From Cyclaneusma minus (taxonomy: Eukaryota > Ascomycota > Leotiomycetes > Marthamycetales > Marthamycetaceae): a stretch of 64,000 nucleotides of DNA. The translations under genes were made by a program, and so were the position numbers. The notes under the pieces are model-generated. The model worked only from the letters and a program-made list of their open reading frames with translations. It had not been told where the DNA came from and did not search any database. The DNA is taken from assembly GCA_037179335.1 (NCBI GenBank), contig JAKZHN010000012.1:434001-498000 (forward strand), read 5' to 3'. Position 1 is the first letter of the stretch. Each line of letters opens with the position of its first letter. Below are positions 1 to 11,209 of this stretch, piece by piece.

Positions 1-561
1 TCCAGATGTTCGTGATGGTATTGCAACCAGCGACTTGGGATGCGACCCGAGATAGCCGGTCCGATGTAAGCAGAGTGCGTCAGAGGCCAGAGCACGAGAA
101 CGAAACTTCGCCCCGCACCTTGTAACACGAATACCTAAGGAATACCTTATGTATAAGCTTAACTTACGGGATGGATATTGAAATGTCGATGGTTCGGGAG
201 AGAGCGGGAGGAAAGTGTTGTTCCAGAACAAAGTGTCTGGAAGCAGCCGCCGAGGTGAAGAAGTGAAGACAAAAGACCGGAGGATCGGGCCTCGAGTTCT
301 AGAAAGTCTATGTGCCAGTTATTAAGCGCGACAGACGCCTTTATCTGATTAATGAAGCGGATTATTATTGCGGCTCAAAGAACCCCTGCTATGTTCATAA
401 TCTTTGTGAGCATTGAGCTGTGACGCCATTTCATTGGCCTAGGCCGGCGGCGGGACCAAGTAGCGCAAAAAAGTTGACACTTGCGCTTCGCATAAGCTGA
501 GCGTCGAGGTCAACTCCTAACCCGCACTCTGCGACCGCAGATCCACCTAAAGGAGTCAATC
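1..561. other. Intergenic, upstream of NADH dehydrogenase
   Basis: No convincing open frame on either strand. The last 100 bases hold the presumed promoter and 5' leader of the gene that starts at 562; no clear TATA box is seen. A leader reading aaaggagtcaatcATGG precedes the start codon. Confidence 0.5.
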
Positions 562-2446
562 ATGGCTTCTTCAACCAAAAGAGCCGCCATGAAGCTCTCC
601 AAGGCCTCAATGGCTTTCGGCGCCGTCCCCGCAGCCAAGAAGCCTTTCTCTTCCGCATCGCCAGCGCGGCAGTGGGTGTCCAAGGCCCGTCCCAGTCAGA
701 TCCTCACCAACAGGAACCTGCAGGTCTTCCGTCGCGGATATGCTGATGTCGCTCCTGTTGCGCCCAAGCCAAAGAGGAGGTTCAGGCTCTTCAGATGGAT
801 GTGGCGCGCGACCTATCTCTCTGCCCTCGGTGGTCTCGGTTACATGTGCTATAACATCTATGAGCAGAAGCACCCCGATAGGCAATATGAACCTGATCCA
901 AGCAAGAAGAACCTCGTTATCCTCGGTGAGTAGCGTCAATCGATGCATCGGCTCGAGCTTGGGGTGGCACAAGGACGGAAGGCTGATTGAACCTCGCAGG
1001 AACCGGATGGGGAGCTGTGTCTCTCCTGAAGAAACTCGATACCGATCAATACAACGTCACCGTCGTCTCTCCCCGCAACTACTTCCTGTTCACGCCTCTT
1101 CTGCCATCATGTACCACCGGAACCGTCGAGCATCGATCCATCATGGAACCCATCCGCAGCATCCTGAGACACAAGCAAGCCGCCGTCAGATTCTACGAAG
1201 CTGAGGCTACCAAGATCGACTCGGAGAACAAAGTGGTTTACATCGACGATAACTCGGATATCAAGGGCGCCATGTCCAAGACCAAAGTTCCATATGATAT
1301 GCTGGTTGTTGCCGTTGGCGCCGAGAATGCCACCTTTGGTATCCCCGGTGTCCGCGAGCACTCGTGCTTTTTGAAGGAAATCAATGATGCCCAACAGATT
1401 CGTAAGAGGATCATGGACTGCGTCGAGACTGCCACTTTCAAGGACCAATCGCCGGAAGAACAAGAGCGCCTGCTGCACATGGTTGTCGTGGGTGGTGGAC
1501 CAACTGGTGTCGAATTCGCCGGTGAATTGCAGGATTTCTTCGACCAGGATATCAAGAAGTGGGTTCCGGAAGTCAGCGACAAGTTCAAGGTCACTCTGAT
1601 CGAGGCCCTGCCAAACGTCTTGCCTATGTTCTCGAAGCAGCTGATTGAATACACCGAATCGACTTTCAAGGAGGAAAAGATCAACATCAAGACTAAGACT
1701 GCCGTCAAGAGAGTTACCGATAAGACTGTTGAAGCCGAGGCCACTGGACCCGATGGAAAGAAGACCACTGAGATCATGCCCTACGGTCTGCTCGTCTGGG
1801 CAACTGGTAACGCCGTCCGTCCCGTCGTCAAGGATCTCATGAGCCAAATCCCCGCACAAAAGGACTCTCGCCGCGGTCTTGCCGTCAATGAATATCTCGT
1901 CGTTCAAGGAGCCAAGGACATCTGGGCCACTGGTGACTGCGCCGTTGCCGGATACGCCCCCACCGCCCAAGTCGCATCGCAAGAAGGTACTTTCCTCGCT
2001 CGTCTCTTCAACACCATGGCCAAGACCGAAGCTATCGAGGCTCAAATCCAGGAGCTTAGCACCGCTTTGAACATCCCCGGTATGCAGAACGCCAAGCCAG
2101 CTGCTGAGGCGGCTGTCGAGATTGAACAGTTGAACAAGCAGTTGAGGAGGATCAAGGATATCAAGCCCTTCCACTACACTCACCAAGGCTCTTTGGCGTA
2201 CATTGGTAGCGAGCGAGCCGTGGCTGATGTTTCGTGGTTCAACGGTAACTTTGCTTCCGGTGGTAGCTTGACGTATCTTTTCTGGCGAAGCGCGTATTTG
2301 AGCATGTGTTTCAGCAGTAAGTTTTCTGTTTCAAAGTACCCAAATTTGAGGATATACTGACCTAGCGAATAGCCCGCAACCGTGTTCTTGTTTGCGTGGA
2401 CTGGATGAAGTCCAAGATCTTCGGCCGCGACGTTTCCCGAGAATAA
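562..2446 (+). CDS. NDE1: Type II (rotenone-insensitive) NADH:ubiquinone oxidoreductase, mitochondrial, external type
   Basis: Three exons: 562-925, 1000-2316 and 2373-2446, joined in frame to give about 584 residues. The enzyme passes electrons from NADH to ubiquinone without pumping protons, on a mitochondrial inner-membrane face. The N-terminus is basic and serine-rich, as for mitochondrial import, followed by a hydrophobic segment around MWRATYLSALGGLGYMCY (residues about 77-94), typical of the anchored external enzymes. The first dinucleotide fold, VILGTGWGAVS, is split by intron 1 and rebuilt exactly by splicing. The second, VVVGGGPTGVEFAGEL, and the WATGDCA motif are present. The short last exon supplies the conserved tail ending DWMKSKIFGRDVSRE. 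Length matches fungal NDE proteins. The internal versus external side of the membrane is inferred from the anchor only. Confidence 0.93.
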
Positions 2447-3120
2447 GCTCACTCAACTTTGAGTAGTTTTGATTCACCAGGTTTTCGTTTTGGGTCAGGA
2501 GCAGGATGGGAGCAGGAAGACAAAAGGGAAATTCGATCCAAACCTACAGATTTCTATCCCGTTGTTTCCCTCGTTTTTCGGAAACACAATGAAGCGTCTT
2601 TCTCTTTAGCAATGATTCCGAGGGTGGAGGACAGTAGACGGAGGGTGCCCTCTAATTGCCTGGCTTGTACGTATGTAATGTAGTGTACAAAGAAAGAAAT
2701 TGGACTACCGGTCCAAATATTTATAAAAGAGAGTCGAGTAGAAAAGTGTAAAATCTGGGGAATCTGGAGACTGGAGTTGCGATGGAATAAGTACTCTCGT
2801 CCCCGCATCGGAAAAGACCTTCTGCGAAGCGTCAGCCAACATCATACCACTGTAGCATGATCTGATGATTCCCTGTTCCTGCATCACATATGCGCCTGGC
2901 ATTCCAATAACGGGCCACCGCTGGACCTTCCGGTTTTAACGTGCAGGCAGGAATTATCGCTTTTCGGCCTAACCAACCAGGCAGAAACTCTGCGTCAATC
3001 CGCAAATCCGCGTTAGTCAGCAGAGCAACATCCGACGTTCCAAAATTACCTAGCTACACACGACCAACGTCGAGATCACCTCTACGACGCCGACGTCAGA
3101 CCCCATTGCGCACCACAACC
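2447..3120. other. Intergenic between NDE and COX4
   Basis: Holds the 3' end of the dehydrogenase transcript and the promoter of COX4. Small open frames here show no family similarity. A TATA-like TATTTATAAAAG lies near 2718-2729 but is too far from the next gene to assign. Confidence 0.4.
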
Positions 3121-4180
3121 ATGTTCCTACAACGCACCGCCTTCTCTGCAGCTCTGCGCCGCTCTGCGGCTGCGGCGGCCAGACCTGCTGTGGTCTCGAG
3201 GGGCTTCCAGAGCGCTGTTGTGAGACGTAAGCTGTCTTTCCTTGAATCACCCCCGGAAGTTGAAGATGGAGGCTGGCGCAACTTCGAAAACAAGGCGCTG
3301 AAGGAGAGCTGTGTGAAGGAATGGATTGGGGTTTTGGGAGGTTGTGGCGGAAGGGAGCTGGGCGAAGGGGATGAGGGGACATGGACATGAGATACTGGAC
3401 TGGGCTGACGCATTGTGTTTATTAGGGAGCGCTGCCCCCACGCCTGGCCCTGCTACTCCCGAGCAGGAGAAGAAGATCAAGAAGTTCAGCGGTGCGTTTC
3501 TCTTTGCTTCCTCAAGCTCTACGATTCAATCCCTCCAGCCGCAGATAAACACCCTCCAGCAACCCCCACTATACATGTGCCCCCTATGCATACTCCGACC
3601 CGCTCAACTTCACAACATTCTAACATATCGTGCAATCCACAGAGATCAAGACCGAAGAAGACCTGATCCCCCCTGGAGCCGCCCCCGGAACTATCCCCAC
3701 CGACCTCGAACAAGCCACCGGTCTCGAGCGTTTCGAAATCCTCGGAAAGATGGAAGGAGTGGACGTCTTCGACATGAAGCCACTGGACTCCAGCCGCAAG
3801 GGAACGCTCGAAGACCCGATTATCGTCAAGTCTTTTGGCGATGAGCAGTACTGTGGTTGCACTGGTAGCCCTGCTGATTCGCACGTTACTATCTGGCTTA
3901 CTGTGCGTACACCAACTTATTGCTACGGGAAGAAGACTTGGAGGTTTTTGATCGGCATTTTTGGAGGGCTTTTGCTGACTATACTGCGATGCAACAGACT
4001 TCCCGCGACCGCCCAATCGAGCGCTGCCCCGAGTGCGGCAGTGTGTACAAGATGGAATATGTCGGACCTGCTGATGACCCGCATGCTCACGACCACGGCC
4101 ACGGCGAGCACAGCGATGGCCACCACAACTACGTGGAGCCCAAGACTTTTGCCGATTTCGTTCGCCCCGAGTACAGATAA
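3121..4180 (+). CDS. COX4: Cytochrome c oxidase subunit IV (zinc-binding subunit, mammalian Vb)
   Basis: Four exons, 3121-3226, 3426-3491, 3643-3902 and 3998-4180, give about 204 residues in one frame. This nuclear-encoded subunit of respiratory complex IV lies on the matrix side and binds one zinc. The first 35 residues are rich in Arg, Ala and Ser with no acid, a clear import presequence. The core FEILGKMEGVDVFDMKPL and the zinc ligands YCGCTGSP and RCPECGSVYKM match the family closely. After the zinc site is a His-rich stretch (HAHDHGHGEHSDGHH), longer than in yeast. Introns 1 and 2 (199 and 151 bp) are longer than most in this window. Its neighbour is another respiratory-chain gene on the same strand. 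Confidence 0.93.
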
Positions 4181-5514
4181 AGCTCTGTCAAGATGGGATA
4201 GGAGAAGAGGAAATGCGAGCATCAGGGAGCATGTAGAATAGTCGGCTCGCTGGAGTGGATAGATGGAATGGAATGCACGCTTAGATGATTTTGGGTTTGG
4301 TGCGGTGTTGTTGTGATTCTGTGGATGCTTTGTGTTGAGTATGATGTGCGCGGCGCTGGATCAGTGGCGCGCAGCTCGCTGTCCCTGGCAAGGGGTTGAG
4401 CAATCGGACTCGGTTGTCCCGACAATGACAACGGTGTGTTGCTTGCTGATACAGCTGGATAGGATCGCTCAACAATCCTGCAACTCTCGGGCCAGAAGAT
4501 CTCCCTTTTCAACCCCGAAGTTACTGATGCAAAAAGGAGCAGGAAAACAGTAGAAGAGGAGAGAAAGGAGAAGAAGCCCAAATGGAAAGGCACCCAAAAA
4601 ACCAATTTGAACCATGTATCAGTCTCAGTCGACATATGATTCCAAAACCGCATCCTCCAACTATCGACAAAAATTCTCAAATAGCCAAGCTGTCTTGCCC
4701 TCCCCTTTAAGGCTTCAACTCCACACTGCATGGTTTAGTTGGTCACTGACTTTGGAAATAGGAAAAGAATAGCAAAAATAGGGAAGAATTGAAGCAAGAA
4801 TTGAAGAAGAGCAGGAGAAACGGCACTGGGTCCGACGAGAAGGTTGGGATCGATAAGAGCAGGGGAACGGCAAGAAAGAGCAAAGACAGCAACAAGAAGA
4901 AGAATAAGAGAAGAAGAAGATAAGAACAGATAGAAGAAAATAATATATCCACACAAGAAAAAAAAGGTAAGCAAGAACATTTCACACAGCAAGGCAGCTT
5001 GGCACATAAGAGACACATTTTTTTGGCCTTTTTTTTTGGATTTCGACGATAGTTGGGAGTTCGAGTTTGAGATAGCAGGGAATACTATTGGATGCGAGCC
5101 TCCTCCTTCGCCTTTTTCTTAGGCGCGGACTTTGCTCGTCAGTTTTCAAGCTTGACATTATATACGACGAGGTACTTCGATCTGTGACTGTCAAACGACG
5201 TGTAATGTACCTAGGTATTATGGGTCCCCTGATTATTTGAAGGTCTTGCAAAGACCGGCGGCTCTTGCTAAGAAGCTGAACGTTCTCGATCATCCTTGTC
5301 TTCAATCTTTTCAAAGCTCAGGTCTCAAAATCGTACAGTTTGAAGCTAGCTGCTTTGGATGCGAGGTGTATATGGCACTCCCTACTTCAAATGCTTAGTA
5401 TCTGAATCTACTGGCGAGCAACGAAGCCCTGCACCATCAAAGTTCAGTGTTTGCTGCAATAGCAAGGAAGATACATTGTCTGGAGCGGGGAATGAGAACT
5501 CTCTTTAACAGTCA
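4181..5514. other. Intergenic with CT/GA-skewed tract and a duplicated promoter module
   Basis: No gene recognised. 4740-5010 is strongly purine-rich on the + strand, so its complement reads as runs of Leu, Ser and Phe, which is compositional. From about 5390 the sequence resembles the region before the second RNase III-like gene (7600-7720), sharing words such as agttcagtrtttgctg and tgaraactct. This is therefore the upstream half of the promoter of the gene at 6543, separated from it by the inserted element at 5523-6368. Confidence 0.45.
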
Positions 5515-5522
5515 CTTTTTTC

Positions 5523-6368
5523 CAGGGTACGGGAATCTAAAAATCTTATATCTTAGAAATATTTAAATAAAATATATCTGATCTTAGCGCTTGTTTAATT
5601 AGTTTTGAAGATAAATATAAAAATTTAAAATATCTAAAATAATTATAAGGAAAATGCCAAAAGCTGGCGTTATAAGCCAAGCTATATTATAAATTAATTT
5701 TTATTTAAAATATTAAAATATTTTTATTATAATACTAAAAGAACGGAATAAAATGCTTTAAAATTGGATTTTATAGAATTTTTATAAGAAAAAGTGTTAA
5801 AGTTAAATATGATTTGAAGTAAGAATCAAATAATTGGAAATTTATTTTTATTTAAATAAATAATAAAATTAAGCATCTCTATAAGTTTTCGACATTATTC
5901 TATTTTGAAAATTTTTTATTTTTGCTGGAATTTTTTAAAGTTTACAAAGCCAAGCCCCACTATTAAAAGTCTAATATAGCGCTGGTAAAAAATTAAAAAT
6001 AGAAATTTTGTAAGTGATTTCTGGCAAGGCTGAAGGCAAGGCTGAGTAAAGGAGAGAGGCAAGGCAGCCCAATAGTATAATTATTTAATAATGTGGATTT
6101 TATAAATAAAATAATCATATCTTTATATTTTAATAAATAATAGCTTTATATTTTGCAATTATTAATAATATAAGCAAATCTAACGTTTATTGAATTATTA
6201 TTAAATATGTTTTAGAATTGGGGGGTCGGGATCTGCTTACCCCTTTTACCCTTAGATTCTAGATAAAATCTTAAGATTTATATCTTATCTAGGGACCCCC
6301 TTAGATAAAATCTATCTTAAGATATTATTTAAAAGTTTATCTAAACCTGATTAGATTCCCGTACCCTG
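5523..6368. mobile_element. hAT-type transposable element, non-autonomous or RIP-decayed
   Basis: An 846-bp element with exact 18-bp terminal inverted repeats: CAGGGTACGGGAATCTAA at 5523-5540 and its complement at 6351-6368. It is flanked by an identical 8-bp direct repeat, CTTTTTTC, at 5515-5522 and 6369-6376. An 8-bp target duplication with CAGGG ends is the signature of the hAT superfamily. The inside is extremely AT-rich with no open frame, unlike the balanced DNA around it, which fits repeat-induced point mutation of a once-coding element or a MITE. It splits a promoter module that is intact in front of the paralogue at 7894, so the insertion is later than that duplication. Confidence 0.85.
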
Positions 6369-6542
6369 CTTTTTTCTTAATTCCGGGGAGCACAATTCAC
6401 AAGGTTGGTAGCCTCTCTACAAGAACATGTCTTTAGAAATCAGTTTGTCGTCTCGTTCTCTCCCTCTTCGTATCCATTTCTCAACGACTACCACGCTCAA
6501 CTGTCCAGCTCCAACACTCAACCAGAATCGGCAAATCCAGTC

Positions 6543-7169
6543 ATGTCTGAGCCGCCTGTCACGTCCGAGCATCTCGACCCCAGCGCCATCGAAGGACTTA
6601 TCGGCTACAAGTTCAAGAGACATGATCTCTTGTGGTGCGCACTGGGAGCTGAAGACTCCGGATTGGGAGACGCCATCGACTGCGAATACAAGACTCGCAG
6701 CTCCTGGCAGCTGGTAATGTCGGCTGCAAAGCATATTGCAGAACTCAGAGGCTCAGGAGTTGATACCAACGTCATATTAACCGCAATTGGCCATGGGTCT
6801 TTATATGCGTGTGTTAGTTTGAGCATGAAAGCGAATGGAGCAGACAATTGGAAGCATGGTAGATGTCTTTTGCCCAAGCATTCAGCTTTCTGCTTCGACT
6901 AACTTGCCTTAGCTCCTATGCCCCCCGAACGCCAGGAAATCATGTCGGACGAACATCTTGCGAAGATATGTGACAATAGCGGCATATCGGTCTATATCAA
7001 CAAAAACCATTTACGACAGGGGAAAATTCCGCCAAAAACAAAGGCGGCTACGGTCAAAGCCATTCTCGCGGCCGTCCATGTTGATACGGGCAGGGACCTT
7101 CGTGCAGTGGAGAAAGTACTGCATAGTATCGGACTCGAAGTCCTCGCCTATCCCTATCCCAAGCCATGA
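6543..7169 (+). CDS. RNase III-fold protein, catalytically degenerate (paralogue 1)
   Basis: Exons 6543-6858 and 6913-7169 give about 190 residues. The start is chosen because the ATG and the leader before it (aaatccagtcATGTC) align with those of the next paralogue at 7894. The protein has the RNase III layout: IEGLIGYKFKRHDLLWCAL (first helix), MSDEHLAKICDNSGI (matching the SNENLARIA..LGL stretch) and KTKAATVKAILAAVHVDTG (matching K.LAD.FEA.IGA.YLD.G). In that last motif the catalytic Asp is Ala and the catalytic Glu is Lys, and the first signature (NERLEFLGD) is unrecognisable. No double-stranded RNA-binding domain follows. It is therefore unlikely to cut RNA. A transposon sits about 170 bp upstream, inside its promoter. 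Confidence 0.7.
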
Positions 7170-7893
7170 GGAATTTTCACCCTTCGCTGTGCATTTCGTG
7201 CCAGAGGTAGGCGGGCATGGACGGGACCATGTTCGCAGGTTCGAAGTGGATGACTGGTCTACGAACTAGCCCAGCTGGATTGGATTAGTTCGGCCGGTCT
7301 GTGACTGATAATGGGCTTTGACAAGGCGCACTTGACTCAGAAACCAAAAAGCGCAACTCCCTGGGTAGGGGACTTCACACATTTCTGGATGCATGTCGTT
7401 CCAGAGAATGAGCAGGCAGGGCTTAGAACAGTTCACGGGGATGGAGTCGAGAATTTTCCACAGACTGGTCCAGTTGGATTGGACTGGGCTGGCTTGAGAC
7501 GTCTGCTAGACTGGGGCTCAGAGCAGGTGCTCTGCGGTCGTTCTAACTTCTCCATGATTTATATCAGCTTTCAAGATGTACTGGTCAAACACCTAAATCA
7601 CCCCAAACTACCTAGGTATCTTCGCGGACTGAACGGCAGATGTGGGATGCACACAAAAAGTTCAGTATTTGCTGAGCAAACACCAGTGAATGAAAACTCT
7701 ATTTAGACTCATCGACTCATCCTTTCATACATCCCATGGAGCACAATCTCATAGGGTTGGTGACCTCTATAAGTACCTTACATGTCTTTCCGCTCATTTC
7801 TCCCAAACCCCTTTCTCTTCTTCCCATCCCGTGACCCACGACCACGTTCAACGACTCAGCTCCCACACCCAACCACAACCGAAAATTCCAGTC
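7170..7893. other. Duplicated spacer between RNase III-like paralogues 1 and 2
   Basis: Contains a 3' block (around 7260-7300, repeated in altered form near 7460-7500 and 9815-9855) based on agtccagctggattggactagt, and a promoter block (7590-7780) that resembles 5390-5520 plus 6384-6430. The shared flanks show that the genes were copied as whole segments of roughly 1.2-1.5 kb. A TATA-like ctataag lies at about 7769, some 125 bp before the start at 7894. No separate gene is supported. Confidence 0.5.
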
Positions 7894-8451
7894 ATGTCCG
7901 GCCGCCCCGCCACGCCAGAATTCCCAGGAAACCTCTCCCTGATGATAATCCAAAGAATCATCGAATACGAATTCAACAACCCCGACGCGTTATGGGAGAG
8001 CCTGCACGTCCCACCCCTAGGAGTCGAAGCAGACGGCAACACCCTGATAGCCATGATCGGCGCCTCCATCCTGCGAACGACCGTACTTTTCGACGGATTA
8101 AAAGTCGCAGCGCTCCCGGGTAACTACTTCCAACTTTCCTCGACGACGCACCAGCAATTCTTTGGCTTCCGCTAACTTGCTTCAGCTGAAATGAAAGCTG
8201 AGATTCAGAGGCTTTTGTCGGACGAGAACCTGGCGAGGTGTTGTGACAGAAGCGGTATAACGAGGTTTATCGGGAGGGAGTTGGGTTCGACGAAGGTGAA
8301 GGCGGTCACGGTTGAAGCTATCCTTTGCGCTGTCTACCTTGATTCGGGTAAAAGTCATGATGCTGTGAGAAAGGCGATAGAAAGTATTGGGCTAGTGCCC
8401 AATATTGTGGGCACTGTTGAGCTAGTGCCCAGTATTGAGGGCACTGCATGA
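7894..8451 (+). CDS. RNase III-fold protein, catalytically degenerate (paralogue 2)
   Basis: Exons 7894-8119 and 8186-8451 give about 163 residues. The fold signals are clear: IQRIIEYEFNNPDALWESL, NTLIAMIGASILRTTV (in place of NERLEFLGDAVL), LLSDENLARCCDRSGI and KVKAVTVEAILCAVYLDSG. All acidic residues of the first signature are lost (T, A and A stand where E, E and D are expected). In the second, the Asp is Val but the Glu remains. The C-terminus ends with a short in-frame duplication (LVPNIVGTVE / LVPSIEGTA) coded by an approximately 30-bp tandem repeat at 8392-8447. Intron position and phase match the other copies. A scaffold or decoy role is possible but inferred only. Confidence 0.72.
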
Positions 8452-9224
8452 ATAAGAGGAGCTCTGGCGGGTTCGGGTCGCGTTCAAGTACAGGAGGCTG
8501 ATTGGGCTGGATACATGGTACAAACCATAGAGTCAGACGGAATAATCGGTCCAGGATGGTTCCAGCTGGATGGAACTAGGTGGAACGTCTTGTGTACAGT
8601 AGGCCTCAATCAGGAAGTTCCTGTCTGTCTCGATTTCCCTGGATGGTGAACAAATATGTCCAACAGGTGATCTCGATTTTCCGCTGATTGAAATTCCAGT
8701 TCAGCCCAATCCAGATCACTACATCGTATGCTGGAGCGAACCAGCTAGTCCAGTTCACCATTTTTGAATTTTATACTGACACCACGTCCACCTGGACTGT
8801 GGCAAGCCTTGAAATTGGAGCCTTACAGAATACAGGCGCAGAGCTTGAAAAGGACGTGAATTCTACATAACGGCGCAGAAAAAGCTCTCAGCTTCCTCTT
8901 TTAAGAAATACGAGGACCCGAGAAGTCTCTTTACGGTACCCATGTGGACATGTACTACTCCCTGTTAATCGCGCGGGCTACAACGAGTCACCCCAAACTA
9001 TATTTGAAATCTGAAAGGCAAATGTGGGAAGTAAGGATCAGAGAGTTTCACGCTCAATGTGTCGGCGTCTAGATTGAAGTCCGCAGCAGCCACCCAGTAT
9101 GTCGTCTTTGCTATAAAGCCGGCTTTCCCAGCCTGGTCTTTCTCTTCTTTGGAGACCTACTGCCCAAAGTCATTTCACAACACTCTTACCAAAACTCCGA
9201 AAACAACGCCTGGCTTCTCTCAAG
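8452..9224. other. Spacer with promoter of paralogue 3
   Basis: Repeats the promoter words of the neighbouring copies (caccccaaact..ctgaaaggcaaatgtgggaag near 8986-9030, compare 7600-7650). A TATA box, TATAAAG, lies at 9112, about 113 bp before the ATG at 9225. No other gene is supported. Confidence 0.45.
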
Positions 9225-9740
9225 ATGGCGTAGGTAAAAGTAGAACCAGAAGCGGAAGCAGTACAAACTATCCTGCAAGACGTCTATACCTTCAAAGACC
9301 CTCAACTCTTGTTGCAGGTATTGGACCCGAATCGCAACAGCCGCATGGCCTTGCTCGGGGCCTCAGTTTTCAAAACGGCTGTCTCGCTCGACTTCTATAA
9401 CAGCAATTTCGGATCAAGTTAGTCAATCCTAAATCCACCGAAAAGCAATCCTAGCTTGGACTCCGGCTGACCAGCTATAGATGCCATGGAGATCTCTACC
9501 GTTGCTGCAACCACCGACCAAGCCCTGGCCAGGGTCTGCGACAGAATTGGCTTGACGCCCCATATTATATGCAACGGCCCACTACCAGAGACCAAGGCCA
9601 ACACGATCAGAGCCTTTATCGCCGCTGTCTACTTTGATTCTGGGAATGATATGGATGTCGTAATAAAGGTGGCGAAGGAAAAGTTGTTCGAATTAGGTGC
9701 TGGTGACCCCTGGATTCTTGGCTACTATCGGACTGGTTAG
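9225..9740 (+). pseudogene. RNase III-fold protein paralogue 3, stop at codon 3
   Basis: The ATG at 9225 is followed by GCG and then TAG (9231-9233); beyond it the frame stays open and clearly homologous. Exons are 9225-9417 and 9481-9740 with the family's single intron at the same place and phase (donor gttagt, branch ctgac, acceptor tatag). Visible motifs are VYTFKDPQLLLQVL, NSRMALLGASVFKTAV, ALARVCDRIGLTPHI and TKANTIRAFIAAVYFDSG. In the second signature the catalytic Asp is Asn and the Glu is Arg. An internal ATG at 9345 could start a shorter protein lacking the first helix. TATA box, leader and splice signals are kept, so the stop may be young; a sequencing error is the other explanation. 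Confidence 0.65.
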
Positions 9741-10684
9741 GTTTGTACAGAAACGTATGACGGAGAATAATGAACATGTTTGCACGGTCGACACGGAGGA
9801 GTGGTCTGCAGACTAGTCCGGCTGGAATGAAGTAGTTGGACCAGTCTACGGTTCCTGCTGGAAAGGGGGCTGGACAAGATGCACAGTGCAATACGGATCC
9901 TAGCATAAATGTCAGAAGAGGCCATGAGAAAGCCTGGGTTTTTATCGGTTTCCATTTATTCCAAAACCAATGTATCCAGCTGATAATCTATCTCCCTCAC
10001 ACCCAACTTTCCACAACCAAGTTTAGGTCGGTACGCCACTACCTCAGAAACTGGAAACTAAACCAGCCGAGCAGTTCAATCCACCGTCCTGTACTGGTAC
10101 GATTTGAGCCGTTTGCTCTGGCAGCACAGATCTCGAGAGAAGTATTGATCGTACCCTAGATACGATCAAGTGTTCTTCAAGGCCTTCTCCGGCATTCTGC
10201 CTCACGGACGTCAGAAGAAAATCACGTACGAGAAACCAAGGAGCTGTTTCTTTTCACCTGTCTCAAAATAGGAAAATACTCCGTGTTCATCGTGGGGCCA
10301 AAAGCTACATGTCTATTTTACTGGACCGCCAGGCTCCTCCCACGCAATGTTGCATGATATGTGGTATGCAATATCGAACCCGGGGGCCAATCAAACCTCT
10401 CCACAACCACAGCCTCGAAATCTGTGCCGGCCATTGGCTCGTGGAGAGAAAAGTGAGGCTGGTCGGATATGGCAAGTAGCCAATAGAACCAATTCACGAC
10501 GCGATGCTTTCTTGGCATGTCGGTGCCTAGAACCCCGCACCAGCTACCAAACACTATATATATACTCCGAACATCTCTCCCAGCCTCTTCTCTCTTCACT
10601 CTCTTCCATCTTCACACTTCACTATTCCCGAAACTTATCCACAACATAATCACTACCGAAAGCTTCCACCCTCCAATCACGACG
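9741..10684. other. Spacer before paralogue 4
   Basis: The first 120 bases repeat the 3' block of the other copies (gactagtccggctggaatgaag). No gene is recognised in the rest. A TATA run (ctatatatatac, about 10553-10564) followed by a CT-rich tract (ctcttctctcttcactctcttcc, about 10578-10600) forms a typical core promoter for the gene starting at 10685. Confidence 0.5.
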
Positions 10685-11209
10685 ATGTGGAACAAGTCGC
10701 AGGAAGAGTCCATCAATGGCGTTCAAGGTATCCTGGGCGACTCCTATGTCTTCAACGATCAGCAGAAATTGTGGATGGCCTTGCAGGCGGTCGGCTCAGT
10801 GATTGGAGGCACTAATGGCAACTTGACGATGGCGATGATTGGGGACATTGTCCTGCGATTGGTGCTCACGCTTGACTTCAGCGCGGGCGATCTCCCACGA
10901 GGTCAGATATTCTGCCAGCAAATTGCTTCAATCTTAGATCCGGACTGACCAGCTCTAGTCCAGATCAGTAACGGCATCGAGCCGTTAATCACCAACAAGA
11001 ACCTGGCCACGGTCTGCGATGAAAGCGGTATCACGCCGTTCATACAAAGCAGTTTGTTCCATCCCGGATCGGCGGCGCAGAAGAACAAGGCCCCGACGGT
11101 TGAAGCTCTCCTGGGCGCCGTCTACGACGACTCCAACAAGGACATCGATGCCGTGAGGAAGGTGATGGCCAAGCTTGGCCTGGCAGCCCCCATTAGTGTC
11201 ACTGGCTAG
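10685..11209 (+). CDS. RNase III-fold protein, partly degenerate (paralogue 4)
   Basis: Exons 10685-10901 and 10959-11209 give about 155 residues. It reads GILGDSYVFNDQQKLWMAL for the first helix, then NLTMAMIGDIVLRLVL, which keeps the Gly-Asp of NERLEFLGD but not the glutamates. LITNKNLATVCDESGI and NKAPTVEALLGAVYDDSN follow; there the Asp is Pro and the Glu is kept. It retains more of the active site than its neighbours but still not the full acidic set. The intron donor (gtcaga) is weak, but the acceptor block ctgaccagctctag matches that of paralogue 3, which supports the splice. No RNA-binding domain is present. Confidence 0.7.

Noticed and set aside
1107..2186. 359-codon open frame on the minus strand
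   Set aside because: It lies wholly inside the NADH dehydrogenase exon and is a codon-bias shadow.
4715..5018. Minus-strand Leu/Phe/Ser-rich frames resembling membrane helices
   Set aside because: They result from the purine-rich + strand; three overlapping frames give the same type of string, and there is no start or splice support.
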